From Acridotheres tristis (taxonomy: Eukaryota > Chordata > Aves > Passeriformes > Sturnidae): a DNA stretch of 64,000 nucleotides. The notes beneath the pieces are model-generated. The model worked only from the letters and a program-made list of their open reading frames with translations. It was not told the DNA's origin and ran no database searches. The stretch spans positions 111,268,048 to 111,332,047 of the forward strand of contig CM072884.1 in NCBI GenBank assembly GCA_037013685.1, read 5' to 3'. Shown here piece by piece: positions 1 to 9,382 of the stretch (within the stretch, counting starts at the first letter, position 1; each line of letters opens with the position of its first letter). Position numbers and translations under genes: made by a program.

Positions 1-1005
1 TTTAGGATGTTCAACAAGAAAATTAAATTAACTATTTTTTTCTTATTTCTTATTAGCACAGATTTTTTTTTAACTGGAGAATAATAGTTTTCTCTATGGA
101 CTGTCTTCATTTTAAAAGGATTGCACATGGTTTATTTTACTCTTCAGAAAAAGGGGTAAAGGTATCAAAAGAAGCTCCTGAAGTGCAGGCATATCATAAA
201 CAAACAATGGAAATCTATGTTTAGATGTAGAGGAGATTGGGATTTTATCTTGTTCTTTATGCAGCCATTACTTAACCCACAAAGAATCACCAGAATTTTT
301 AAAATATCTTTCTTAACTTTCAGTAGCTAGTAAGGACTACAGAGTCCTACTACTCCGAGGTCAGAATTTGAAATAACCAAGTGAAATGTAGAGTGATTTG
401 ATAAGATACAGACTACATTAAAAAAAAATCTCGTCATTCTCGAGTGAAATTTAACACAGTCTCCATACCAAGCAGGTCTTTTTAAAAATTCCTTTCCTGG
501 AAGTATCCCACAGAGAAAACTGTGACAAACTCAGTTACCAAAGTAAAAAGACATTATAGGGCTAACCAAAATCACTTGAAGGTCAATTCCCAAATATTCT
601 GTGTTTAAACAAAACCACCTGTCTAAGCAAACAGGCCCTGCAACCAGCCAAGTGCAGGAGTCACTGTGACAACTTCTGCCTCTTCCAGAAAAACCCTTAT
701 AAAAGAATTCACACAGTTTCTGCAAACACCTTTTATCTTGGTGACCCCAAGGGACAGCCCTGCTCCCCGGCCTCCCGCGGCACTGCAGCTGCTGCCCACA
801 AGTCCCTGGCACGTCCCTGTGCCAATTCCTGGTGCCCTGGGCAGCTCAGCCTAACACAGGGCTCTGCAGTGTGGGGCTGGGGCTGTCGTGTGGCAGCGTG
901 GCCAAAGCCTCTCAGGGCTCTGGGTAAAGCAGGGGCCACAAGGCCAGAAGGCCACAAGTCCAGCAGCTGCTCTGTGCCAGTTCCTGTCTAACCCACTGCT
1001 CCTGC
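1..1005. other. Upstream intronic DNA, no gene seen
   Basis: No exon-like segment with splice sites and no recognisable protein was found here. Positions 1-690 are AT-rich. Positions about 700-1005 are GC-rich, with two loosely similar blocks near 795-860 and 950-1000 (both contain CACAAGTCC followed by TGTGCCA and TTCCTG), so a diverged local duplication is possible. The stretch is presumed to lie in the DSCAM intron preceding the first exon of the window; this is inference, because the upstream exon is not in view. Confidence 0.5.
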
Positions 1006-1641
1006 TGTTGGGGCACCGGTGAAGCACAGAAAAACTTTCTATAACCCACAAAATATGTTATAAGAGCAGATATGTATTTACTCAGCACTGAGTTTCATGG
1101 GCAATAGTTCCTCCAAAAACATGCGCTCCTTCGGCCAACTGCACATCCCCTTTTATTTGCTATAAACTTGGACTACACAATACGCTTCATACCTGTTCAT
1201 TTCCTGTCTCTGCTTCATATTGATATTAGCTTCATGCCTCTTTCCAGCTGTGCATTGCTCCTTTTAAGTTGCTCTGGTGGTCGTCTGGGAGTCTTTGGGA
1301 TGAAGTAAATAGTCTTCCTCTCAGTTTGAACTTTTCGGCTGGCCTCCTTGTACATGCTGTCTTTTTAGTCCTTTGGTCATCTTCTGGACTTTGGTATCAG
1401 TTTTCCTGGTTTCAGGGGTCTGAGGACCCCCTTATCCTGTGGTGTCTTTCACCTTGCATCCTGTTTGCTCATTATAGCCCTTGACCCAACCTTGTAGCCT
1501 TGCTCTCCTCCTGTTCTTGTAAGCACCGTAATTTATAGCAAACACAATGTTTTGTCAGTCCCCCTTTAGTCAAACAGTTTCTTGAAGCTTGATTCATAAT
1601 TCTCAATTTCTCTATTTCACCGGGGCTGGTTCTTTGCAACA
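1006..1641 (-). mobile_element. Solo LTR of an avian endogenous retrovirus, antisense
   Basis: Read on the minus strand this 636-bp block starts TGTTGC at 1641 and ends CCCCAACA at 1006, giving the TG...CA ends of a retroviral LTR. The minus strand has an AATAAAAGGGG TATA-like box near 1147-1157 and a GTAAATAC polyadenylation-like motif near 1073-1082, in the order expected for U3-R-U5. No gag, pol or env sequence flanks it, so it is a solo LTR. No clear target-site duplication is visible at the two edges. The family name is not assigned. It lies antisense to DSCAM. Confidence 0.75.
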
Positions 1642-1700
1642 CAGGCATGTGGTGTCAGGGCCCTTGTGATGTGGGACATGGTGGTGGCCAGAGACCCTCG

Positions 1701-1739
1701 TGACATCAGGGAGCCCCACTCTGGCTCAGGGTATTTAAG
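1701..1739 (+). promoter_or_regulatory. CRE-like and TATA-like promoter remnant
   Basis: TGACATCA at 1701-1708 differs by one base from the CRE consensus TGACGTCA. It is followed by TATTTAAG at 1732-1739, about 82 bp before the ATG at 1821. The spacing suits a TATA promoter with a start near 1765. That it once drove the decayed reading frame at 1821-2746 is inference. Confidence 0.45.
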
Positions 1740-1820
1740 GGGTGCAGAGCCCTGGGGTGCTCAGTCCCAGGAGAGCCACTCTGTGAGGAGGAAGCAGCTC
1801 CCTGGATCCCTCTGCGCTGG

Positions 1821-2746
1821 ATGCCGATAGCAACAGACGATCGTGACAAGGACAAAGCCAACTCCAACTCGTGGTCCCCCAGCCCCTTGCCCAGCTGGCT
1901 GGAACCCGCAGTGGGCAGTGGTTGGGGGCAGTGGGCAGCTCAGCCCTGCCACTGTCTGAGACTGAAGAGCAGGAGAGACCCTTTGCTGACATGGACCGCG
2001 AGCTTTCCTGCTGGCAAGGCCGTAGTGATGAGGAGCTTTCCCACTGGGAGGATGTGGCAGTGACAGAGGCATACGAGCGGCAAGTATGGACGGTCCAAAA
2101 AATTTCCCGGTGGGAAGCCAGGAGCAGCCAAGAGCTGTACCAATGCCAGGTGTGTGTGCAAGGTCAGGAGGTTTCCCAGTACAGCAATGAGACACATGAG
2201 CTGCATGAATGGAGAGAAATTGTCAGAGTCCAGGAGCTGTACCAGTGGGAAGAAGACGGTGAGATACTCCAAGAGGTGCGTGAATGGGAAGATCATGACA
2301 GCCAAGAGACAGACTGATGGCAAAGAGATGAGAGTGAGGTCATGGAGGAGGACAGTGAAGATGAGAGTGACCATGGCATCTAGACCGAGCCCTTGGCCTC
2401 AGAGGAGGATGAATGGGACGAGGTGAGCGTCCTGGAGCTGCCTCCAGAAGAAAACAATGCAGAGCAGCAATGGAGAAGTTTTGCAGCAGATGGGCTCCCA
2501 GTGACAAGCCCTCATGAGGCCTGAGTTGAGGACCAGGAACCAGAGCCATGCAGCCCAGAGCCGCTCTGTGCCTCGTCTGCCTCCCTGGAAGGCCAAGCCC
2601 CCATGGAACACGCGGCTTCTCCCATCCAGACCCTCCTTGAGCAGCTGTGTGCCCCCAGGGAACGTCCCTCCCGCTTCAGGCGGGCGCTGTGGGCACTGCG
2701 GGGGCTGCTCCGCTGTCCCTGCCTGAGGCCACGCACTGAGGAGTGA
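1821..2746 (+). pseudogene. Decayed intronless gene copy, acidic Trp/Glu-rich protein
   Basis: One reading frame (codon positions as at 1871) stays protein-like up to a natural-looking stop at 2744-2746, but is broken by in-frame stops at 2315-2317, 2381-2383 and 2522-2524. The candidate ATG at 1821 is in another frame, so a frameshift near 1870-1960 is also implied. The first part has loose repeats of an acidic motif of the type ELYQWEEDGE, SHWEDV and HEWREIV, with Trp or Tyr next to Glu. The middle is Glu/Asp-rich (EEDSEDESD). The C-terminus is basic and Leu/Cys-rich (FRRALWALRGLLRCPC). I do not recognise the family. Purely random noncoding DNA is unlikely because composition, repeats and C-terminal character all persist in one frame across the stops. 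Confidence 0.6.
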
Positions 2747-2762
2747 AAGAGATGGGGGAGAA

Positions 2763-2987
2763 GATGAAGGAAATAAAGACAATGATGACAACAAAGAAGA
2801 TGAAGACAAAGAAAAAGACGAAGAAGAAGAAGAAGACAAAGACGAAGGAGATGATGACGACAAAGTACATATAGATGGAGATGATGAAGATGAAGACAGA
2901 GAATATGAAGAAAACGAATATCTTCAAAATACATATAAGAAGAATAGTCATGAATTTAAAAATAGAAGAAGAGTCATAAAAATTTAG
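2763..2987 (+). repeat. Acidic-coding GAN low-complexity tract
   Basis: The tract is rich in GAA, GAT, GAC and AAA triplets. In one frame it reads without a stop from 2727 to a TAG at 2985-2987 and would encode mostly Asp, Glu and Lys, but that frame has no ATG. It directly follows the stop of the decayed gene copy. It can be read as a degenerating trinucleotide repeat in a 3' untranslated region or as a frame-shifted acidic tail. I favour the simple-repeat reading. Confidence 0.6.
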
Positions 2988-3017
2988 GAATTCATAGAAG
3001 AGAGTAATAAGCATAAG

Positions 3018-3083
3018 AATAGGAATAGGAATAGGAATAGGAATAGGAATAGGAATAGGAATAGGAATAGGAATAGGAATAAG
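3018..3083 (+). repeat. (GGAATA)n microsatellite
   Basis: Eleven or so uninterrupted copies of the hexamer AATAGG/GGAATA, followed by an AG/AAT-rich degenerate tail to about 3180. Confidence 0.95.
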
Positions 3084-3203
3084 AATTTAGAAACACATAG
3101 AAGAAGTAGAGAAGAATAGTTAGAATAGCAAGAAGAGTAGTTAGAAAGAAGAAGAATAAGAAAAAGAAGAATAAGAATACAAAAATGAAAATAAAATTGA
3201 ATG

Positions 3204-3213
3204 AATAAATAAA
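3204..3213 (+). promoter_or_regulatory. Overlapping AATAAA polyadenylation signals
   Basis: AATAAA occurs at 3204-3209 and 3208-3213, with T-rich sequence just downstream. They could be the polyadenylation site of the decayed transcription unit that begins near 1765. In this AT-rich sequence chance occurrence is also plausible. Confidence 0.3.
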
Positions 3214-3414
3214 ACTAGCAATTTTTTATTACATGCTGCATATTTATATTACAGTCTGTGATATAAAACCATGAATATACAATATGTTGCAATTATGATA
3301 CATTATAATTTCCCAGAAAATATTTTAAAAAAAGACAAAACTGTTCCAATTACTGAAGAATTAGTGTATTTTCTAATAAAGTTTGTAAGACACAAGAAAA
3401 GAGTGTCCGTATTG

Positions 3415-4110
3415 CATTTGCTGCGTCTCAGAGGTGCTGCTGCATTTTCCCTCTCAGTGCCACGGAGTCCCCTGTGAGCAGTGACTGCTCAGCCCCAGCG
3501 GCAGCGGGAGAGTTCCCGGCTGGGCCGGCAGGGCAGGGCTGTCCCTGCTCTCTGCAGGCAAACGAAAGGCGCCCGCGGAGCCCGGCTGAGAGAGAGCCGT
3601 GCTGGGAAGCCCTTTGCAGCAGGGCTGTGCAGCCGCCACAGCGAAGCCACCCCAGCCCCGCTGTGGCGCTGCCCGTGGCCAGCGAGCCAGGGCTGCCTTA
3701 GAAAGGCAGCGCCGCTCGGGCCAGGGCCAGCAGCGACGGCCGCTCCTTGCCAGCCTCGCTGTGGCCGCAGAGGAGCTGCAAAGGCTCTTCTCACCGTTCC
3801 CACTTCTGTTCTGCACACAAAACATCCACCGGGAGGAACCTGCAGCTGAGCCTGTGGCTAAAGCCTTGCCCCTCTACTAGCCTGTCCTTGCCCAGGGCCT
3901 GCTCAGCAGAAAGCAGCTGTGGAATCTTCTGGAGTCTGTAAAACTTCTACAGCGACAGAATGGTTGGGGTTGGCAGGGACCTTACAGCTCCTGGAGTTCC
4001 AGCTGATTGTCTCCTGCTCTGTTTCCCTCTCTCTGACAGGTGTTTCTTCTTTCTCTCTCACTTTCTCACAATTATCGGGAAATAAAATGTGTGTTGTTGA
4101 ATAAATCCCT
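3415..4110 (+). other. GC-rich block of unknown origin ending in AATAAA signals
   Basis: After AT-rich DNA, base composition switches abruptly to GC-rich from about 3415 to 3850. The block ends with AATAAA at 4081-4086, a GT-rich stretch and a further ATAAA near 4100. Short open frames on both strands carry no recognisable domain. It could be the 3' portion of the same multi-copy unit as the decayed gene at 1821-2746, or a separate repeat. A short CR1-like tail lies inside it at 3955-4008. Confidence 0.4.
3955..4008 (-). mobile_element. CR1 LINE 3' tail fragment
   Basis: The + strand reads AGAATGGTTGGGGTTGGCAG, then GGACCTTACAGCTCCTGGAG. This matches the reverse complement of the avian CR1 3' end (AGAATGGTTTGGGTTGGAAG then GGACCTTAAAGATCATCTAG). 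Only about 54 bp are recognisable. Confidence 0.6.
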
Positions 4111-4169
4111 CCTGTTGCCATCCCATGGTCTCGTTGGCTTCTTAATCAGGGCACAGGCATATCTCTCTC

Positions 4170-4345
4170 CTTGGATGGTGACACGTGGGCAGGGACACCT
4201 TCCACTGTCCCAGGCTGCTCCAAGCCCCAATGTCCAACCTGCCCTGGGACACATCCAGGGATGGGGTGGCCACAGCTTCTCTGGGCAACCTGTGCCAGAG
4301 CCTCCCCTGCCTCACAGGGAAGAATTCCTTCTGAAAAACCTCTCA
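4170..4345 (-). mobile_element. CR1 LINE 3' fragment, antisense
   Basis: The + strand shows the reverse complement of the CR1 3' region: GGGACACCTTCCACTGTCCC, CAGGCTGCTCCAAGCCC, AATGTCCAACCT and then GGGCAACCTGTGCCAG. The same blocks occur in sense orientation in the young copies at 12532, 41598 and 61919. Confidence 0.85.
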
Positions 4346-4687
4346 GAGTTCATTCCCTGGAGCCAGGCCGGGTGTGTTCCTGTCCAGCCCTGCCTGCCCT
4401 GAGCAGCCTTGTGCAGGGCAGGAGGGGTTCCCCCAGTGCAGCCCCAGCTGAGGCAGCAGCAGCTCTGTGCTGGTCCTCACACATCCCTGTGGCAGCAGCT
4501 GCACGGGGCTGTGCAGCCAAAGAGCCAGAGCAGCATACACAGCCCTGGGCCAGCATTGCAGCTCTGGGCTTTCCTGGTCCATCCTGAGCAGCTGTGACTG
4601 CAGCCTGGTGTCAGCACCTCCAGCCCTGGGAGTGCTCCAGGGCAGGGGATTTCTCCAGGATTCATTTTTCCTGCTTCTGGGATAACT
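4346..4687. other. Unassigned GC-rich stretch between two CR1 fragments
   Basis: No exon or domain was recognised. Repeated CAGCAGCTGC/GGGCAGG-like words give a low-complexity impression. It may be the 5' continuation of a diverged CR1, but the match is too weak to call. Confidence 0.3.
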
Positions 4688-5035
4688 TTCAGAGAATTAC
4701 AGAGTCCCTGGTGTTTGAAAAGGCCTCCCAGACAATCAAATCCCAGCTGTGCCCAATGCCCAGAGCACTGAGTGCCACCTCCAGGCCTTCCTTGGACACC
4801 TCCAGGGATGGGGACTCCACCACCTCCTTGGACAGTCACTTCCAATGCTTAACCACCCTTTCCATGAAGAAATTCCTGCTGATATCCCTCCTGACCTTCC
4901 CCTGGCACAGTTGAGGCTGTGTCTTCTCATCCTGTCACTTGTTGCCAAGGAAAACATGTCCCCCCACCCGGCTGCACCTTCCTGTCAGGGATATTGTGGA
5001 GAGCAGTGAGGTCTCCCTTGGGCCATTCCTGTTTA
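4688..5035 (-). mobile_element. CR1 LINE fragment of an older subfamily, antisense
   Basis: The + strand carries the reverse complement of CR1 3' sequence: ATTACAGAGTCCCTGGTGTT, AAAGGCCTCCCAGACAATCA, then GGACACCTCCAGGGATGGGG and CTGACCTTCCCCTGGCACAG. It is more diverged from the young copies than the fragment at 4170-4345, so it is an older or different subfamily. Confidence 0.85.
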
Positions 5036-5445
5036 ACAACTCCATTCCCTCCGGTTTTTTTTGAGCACAACCAACTTTCTCACTGAGTGAGGATCCCTTT
5101 GGGGCAGCAACCCCCATTTTTGTGCAGTTGTTCCAATGTCCATTGGAAAGAAATCACATTAGTAAAACTGGGGAATCTTTGCTGCTCTCGCCACCTCCTC
5201 AAAGAGTAGCTCTTTCTGTGGATTTGCTGATGACCCCAGAGCTGAGATCCCATTGTTCTCAGCAGCACTCTTGGAGAACTCGGGAGTGCTGTCAAGGAAG
5301 GGGAAGGATTTTCGGATTTGCTTGGAGCAAAATGTGTTTTCTGGATTAACACAGCGACGGCATGAAACATTTTAACTTCACGCTTGTATTACCCACATTA
5401 ACACCATTTATTTGTCTGTTTCTACTGAAATTTCTTATCAAACAG

Positions 5446-5613
5446 ACTCTTGGGATTCTGTCCAGAGAACCAGAGATGTTTCCCCTCAGCTAAACCAAGC
5501 CACCATCATCGACCTGCACCCGTCCTCCACCTACAACATCCGCATGTACGCCAAGAACCGCATCGGCAAGAGCGAGGCCAGCAACGAGCTCACCATCACC
5601 ACTGATGAAGCAG
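5446..5613 (+). CDS. DSCAM: DSCAM exon, second half of FN1
   Basis: The exon is 168 nt, phase 1 at both ends. The acceptor follows a T-rich tract and AAACAG at 5440-5445; the donor is CAG|GTATGC. It encodes (D)[17 protein letters not shown] through TITTDEA. The segment [13 protein letters not shown] is the F-strand tyrosine corner and FG loop of a fibronectin fold, so this is the C-terminal half of FN1, the first FN domain after Ig9. The N-terminal half lies in an exon upstream of the window. The alternative start inside the preceding open frame, before the AG, is rejected because the phase-1 join to the previous exon fits the family. Confidence 0.96.
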
Positions 5614-6157
5614 GTATGCCCTGGCTTTGCAACCTGTAAATTTTGTGGGAATTTTCTCTCTGGTGTCAGGAATTGTTGCATGAAATCCTGCTTAGGTGGC
5701 TGCAGCTGTATCAAAAGGAATTCTGAGTTATTCCCATAGAACATTGTGGCTTTTGCAACTTGTGGAGGGCTGCAATTAAAGCTGTTCAGTGGCATCTAGT
5801 GGTCGAAGAAGACATTGTGCTCCAAATTTTGAGCTTGTGATATTGGGAATAACATACCTGTATCTACAGTGAGGTAACTCAATCAGCAACATCCTGTCTT
5901 TAGTGGTGGTGCCTCCCCTAAGGGTACTTTGGCTTTCCTTAAATGTTTAGATATTAATATGGGTAACTAATTTAAATTTCTCCCTTTTGAGAATGCTGAT
6001 CCACAGGAATCAACTCTCCATTTGAATATTCCTTCACTCAACCCAACCTTCATTTGCACATTCCCTCACTCAACCCACCCACCATTTATTTTTCTGGCCT
6101 CTGTTTAAGTCACTTGTTAATGTCATCCTCCAATCTTTGTTCTGTTGTTGCCTTATA

Positions 6158-6216
6158 GAATCACAGAATTATTTAAGTTGGAAAAGACCTCCAAGATCAT
6201 CAAGTCTGACCTTTAT
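6158..6216 (-). mobile_element. CR1 LINE 3' tail fragment
   Basis: TAGAATCACAGAATTATTTA, then AGTTGGAAAAGACCTCCAAG and ATCATCAAGTCTGACC. This is the reverse complement of an older CR1 3' end (the GGTCTTTTCCAACCT type). Confidence 0.8.
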
Positions 6217-8720
6217 TTTTACCTTTAAACTTTTATTCTCCTGCATCAGCACCAGGAGTACTGTGTGGGCATTTTCCCTTTGGTGGCTGGAGTCATTCTT
6301 GTGTACATGGAATTTCTGCCTTCCTTTAGCTTATGTTAAGTCAGCACTTCTTCCTTCTTTGGGGATTTAGAGATGACAACCTGGTGATAGTGTCCTGGCA
6401 GTGAAAATGCTCTTTCAAGATTCATGTTGGTCTTGGGTTTGAACACCACAGACTAATTTTGAGTTTGGCTCCTATGAACACAACTGTGTAATTCCCACTT
6501 AATTTCTCTGGGAATTTCCTACAATGAAAACACAGTCCTTGTCAAGACAACGTGGTTTTGGTTCTGAGGGACTTTCTGAGTAGGAACAGGACACAAGACT
6601 CACAGTGGAAAGCAGAATAAGCTGGAGACAACATAAGTTTCATTTTTTTTATCAGTCCAGCAGAAGGAAAGCATGCAGTGAACAGACTTAACAGTGAATA
6701 GTTTGTTTGAAAAATACTTATTTTTGATCAGAAATTTTCTCTTCCTTTGTGCAAAGAAAATGTGAATCACTAGAGAAAACAGATTATCCATTCTTGCAGC
6801 CAGAGTCATGTCTAACTCCAAAATGCCCATCCTTCCTTGTGCAAAATAGAGGGCTGGGTCTTGGATCAGCTCTCTCATGCTCCCTTATTCATCCATGCTT
6901 GGAATGTTTTTTACTTGCCAAGTTTTTCCTGACTACTAATTAAGTTGTCAGGATCAGCAGCTGCCCTTGGAATAAAAAAACAGCTTCCCCATGAGCAGGG
7001 TGGAACCTTAACATCACATTTTATTCAACTCTTTGTAACCAGGTTTCAGAATAAATGATCCTTTTGTCACTGTCATTTGAGGAGCTGTTTATTGTTAGAA
7101 AAAGACCAGCAGTGTGGGATCTGTATTCAAAAGTCACTGATCTACCTGGGGAAGGACTGGGAGAGAGGAGGTCAGGCTCAGGCAGAGTTTGTGATGTTTT
7201 TCTCCTGGGTTTTTATTTCAGGGATGCACAAAGTGGAGGAACAAAATTTTTTTTGATCACTGTTTACTTCTGTTCTCTGCTTTTACAGCAGGCAATGGAG
7301 AACAGCATGGGTGCAGGGGATGAGAGAGAAGGTAATGAGCAGGGAGCAAAATAAAGGTCCAAGAAATACGAGATAAAAACCAAACAACTTGGAAAAGGGG
7401 CACAGATTCTCTATCACATATTGCAAAGAAATATCTCTATTAAAAAGAAACCTGTAAAAGGTCTCTGTGGTAAAAGGATAGGTAAGGATGGAACGATTTC
7501 AAAGCTTGCAGACTGCATCTTTCTTTTCATACAACCCCAATTAGCTCATGTGTTGGAAAATAGATGCCAGTACACACTTGCACTAATACCTGTCAGAAGA
7601 AAAAAAGCATTATGGCCATTGCCTAATACTGAAATCAATAGAGGAAACAGGGATATCTGGGTTTTCTTTATGTCCTTGCCACAAACTCTGTATGACATTA
7701 AGTATGTAAAACAAATTACTTCTTATTTAACATCTCCCTATGGTGTGCTGGGAGCACTTAATTATTCAGGTCTGTGAAAAAAAAATTGGGGTCTTTTGAG
7801 GAAAAGTCAGGATTTTTAGGGGCACATTTAAAACCTCATTTTTAGGATCAAATACTTCGCTCAAATTCCACTACATTCTAATGTACCCTGGAGAAGTGGC
7901 TTTCATTTTTGTCAACAGGGGGACAGAATCAAGGTCAGGCTTCACAGAGATCTCATTTTTGCCAGTGGACCTGGATCCTCTTCTTTCTTTGTATTAATGC
8001 AAGAAGAACGGAAAAAAAGTTCTTTCAAGCTTTGGAAATTTCCCATATGAAGGACAGTCAGGAATGACAGAGAATAGGGGATATTTAATAACTTAAACAT
8101 ATTATAGGCTGTATTCTGTGTCTCTGCTTTCATCAGTTAAAGCAAAATGTTCTGGTTCCTCTCACCACAGCTGTCATTGCAGCTCCACCTCTAACAGCCC
8201 AATCTCACCCTTTTTTATTGCTTCCCTTCCTTTGTCCTGCTATTATACTTAATTTAATACCTTTACCGAGGCTGTATTCTGCACCAAGGGAACCCTCTGC
8301 AGCAGCTCGAGATGGCTCCATCCCTCTCCTCAGATCCTTCCTTTGCAGTGATTTACCTCGCTGAGCAAGCAATTTACTGCACATCTGTCTATTCAATCCC
8401 AGCTGATCCTGATCTGCTTTGTAGCTGCCCAGCTGACAAGGAGGTTCCTTCTTTTTTCATTCACATTTAAAGCCTCCTGCACACCTTTGGCACCGTGTTG
8501 ATGACCCATTAAACTTTCTCTGGCTCAGGCAGGAGTTGAAAGAAGGTTTTCCCGTCTACCAGTTATTTTTGGTCTGATTTCCAGGCTGGAACTCTTACTG
8601 GGGAGGGGGAGAGTGTAAACTGTGCAGGATTTTGTGTAAAATATCTGACGTTGGACTGAATGTGCTCAGTTTCCAGTAAACAAACGGGATCCCACTGGAA
8701 AATTTGCAACAGGTTGAAAG

Positions 8721-8830
8721 CTGGATTAGGAGCTCCTGACTCACCTGCTTTAAATGAGTTCTGCTGCTTCTCTGCCTGGATTAGGAGCTTCTGGCTCACC
8801 TGCTTTACATGAACCCCACTGCTTTTCTAT
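8721..8830 (+). repeat. 55-bp tandem duplication
   Basis: CTGGATTAGGAGC starts at 8721 and again at 8776. The two 55-bp units share CTGGATTAGGAGC, CTCACCTGCTTTA and CTGCTT and differ at several positions, so the duplication is not recent. Confidence 0.85.
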
Positions 8831-9157
8831 CACCCACAGGGTTGTCACTGCTGAGAATTCCTCTTGCCTATCTCCAGACATGCAGAAACAGAACTGTGAG
8901 AGCATCTCTAGCCATGAAAACCACTATTATTCATTTTATCCTATCCATTCTATTTACCAGATTGGTATGTTTTGGCACATGTTGTATTTTGCTGTTGGCC
9001 AGAGATGACGCCTGAATGCAGAAGATTCCTGGCCCTGCTTTTGTTTGGTGAAGTTTTCCATGTGACACAGATTCCAACCTCTGTGACACTGGGGTGTAAA
9101 GATGGTGACATTTTATGTGAAATGCTGAATTCCTTGGTCTATGAGGACCAGTTTTGA

Positions 9158-9382
<225 letters not shown>

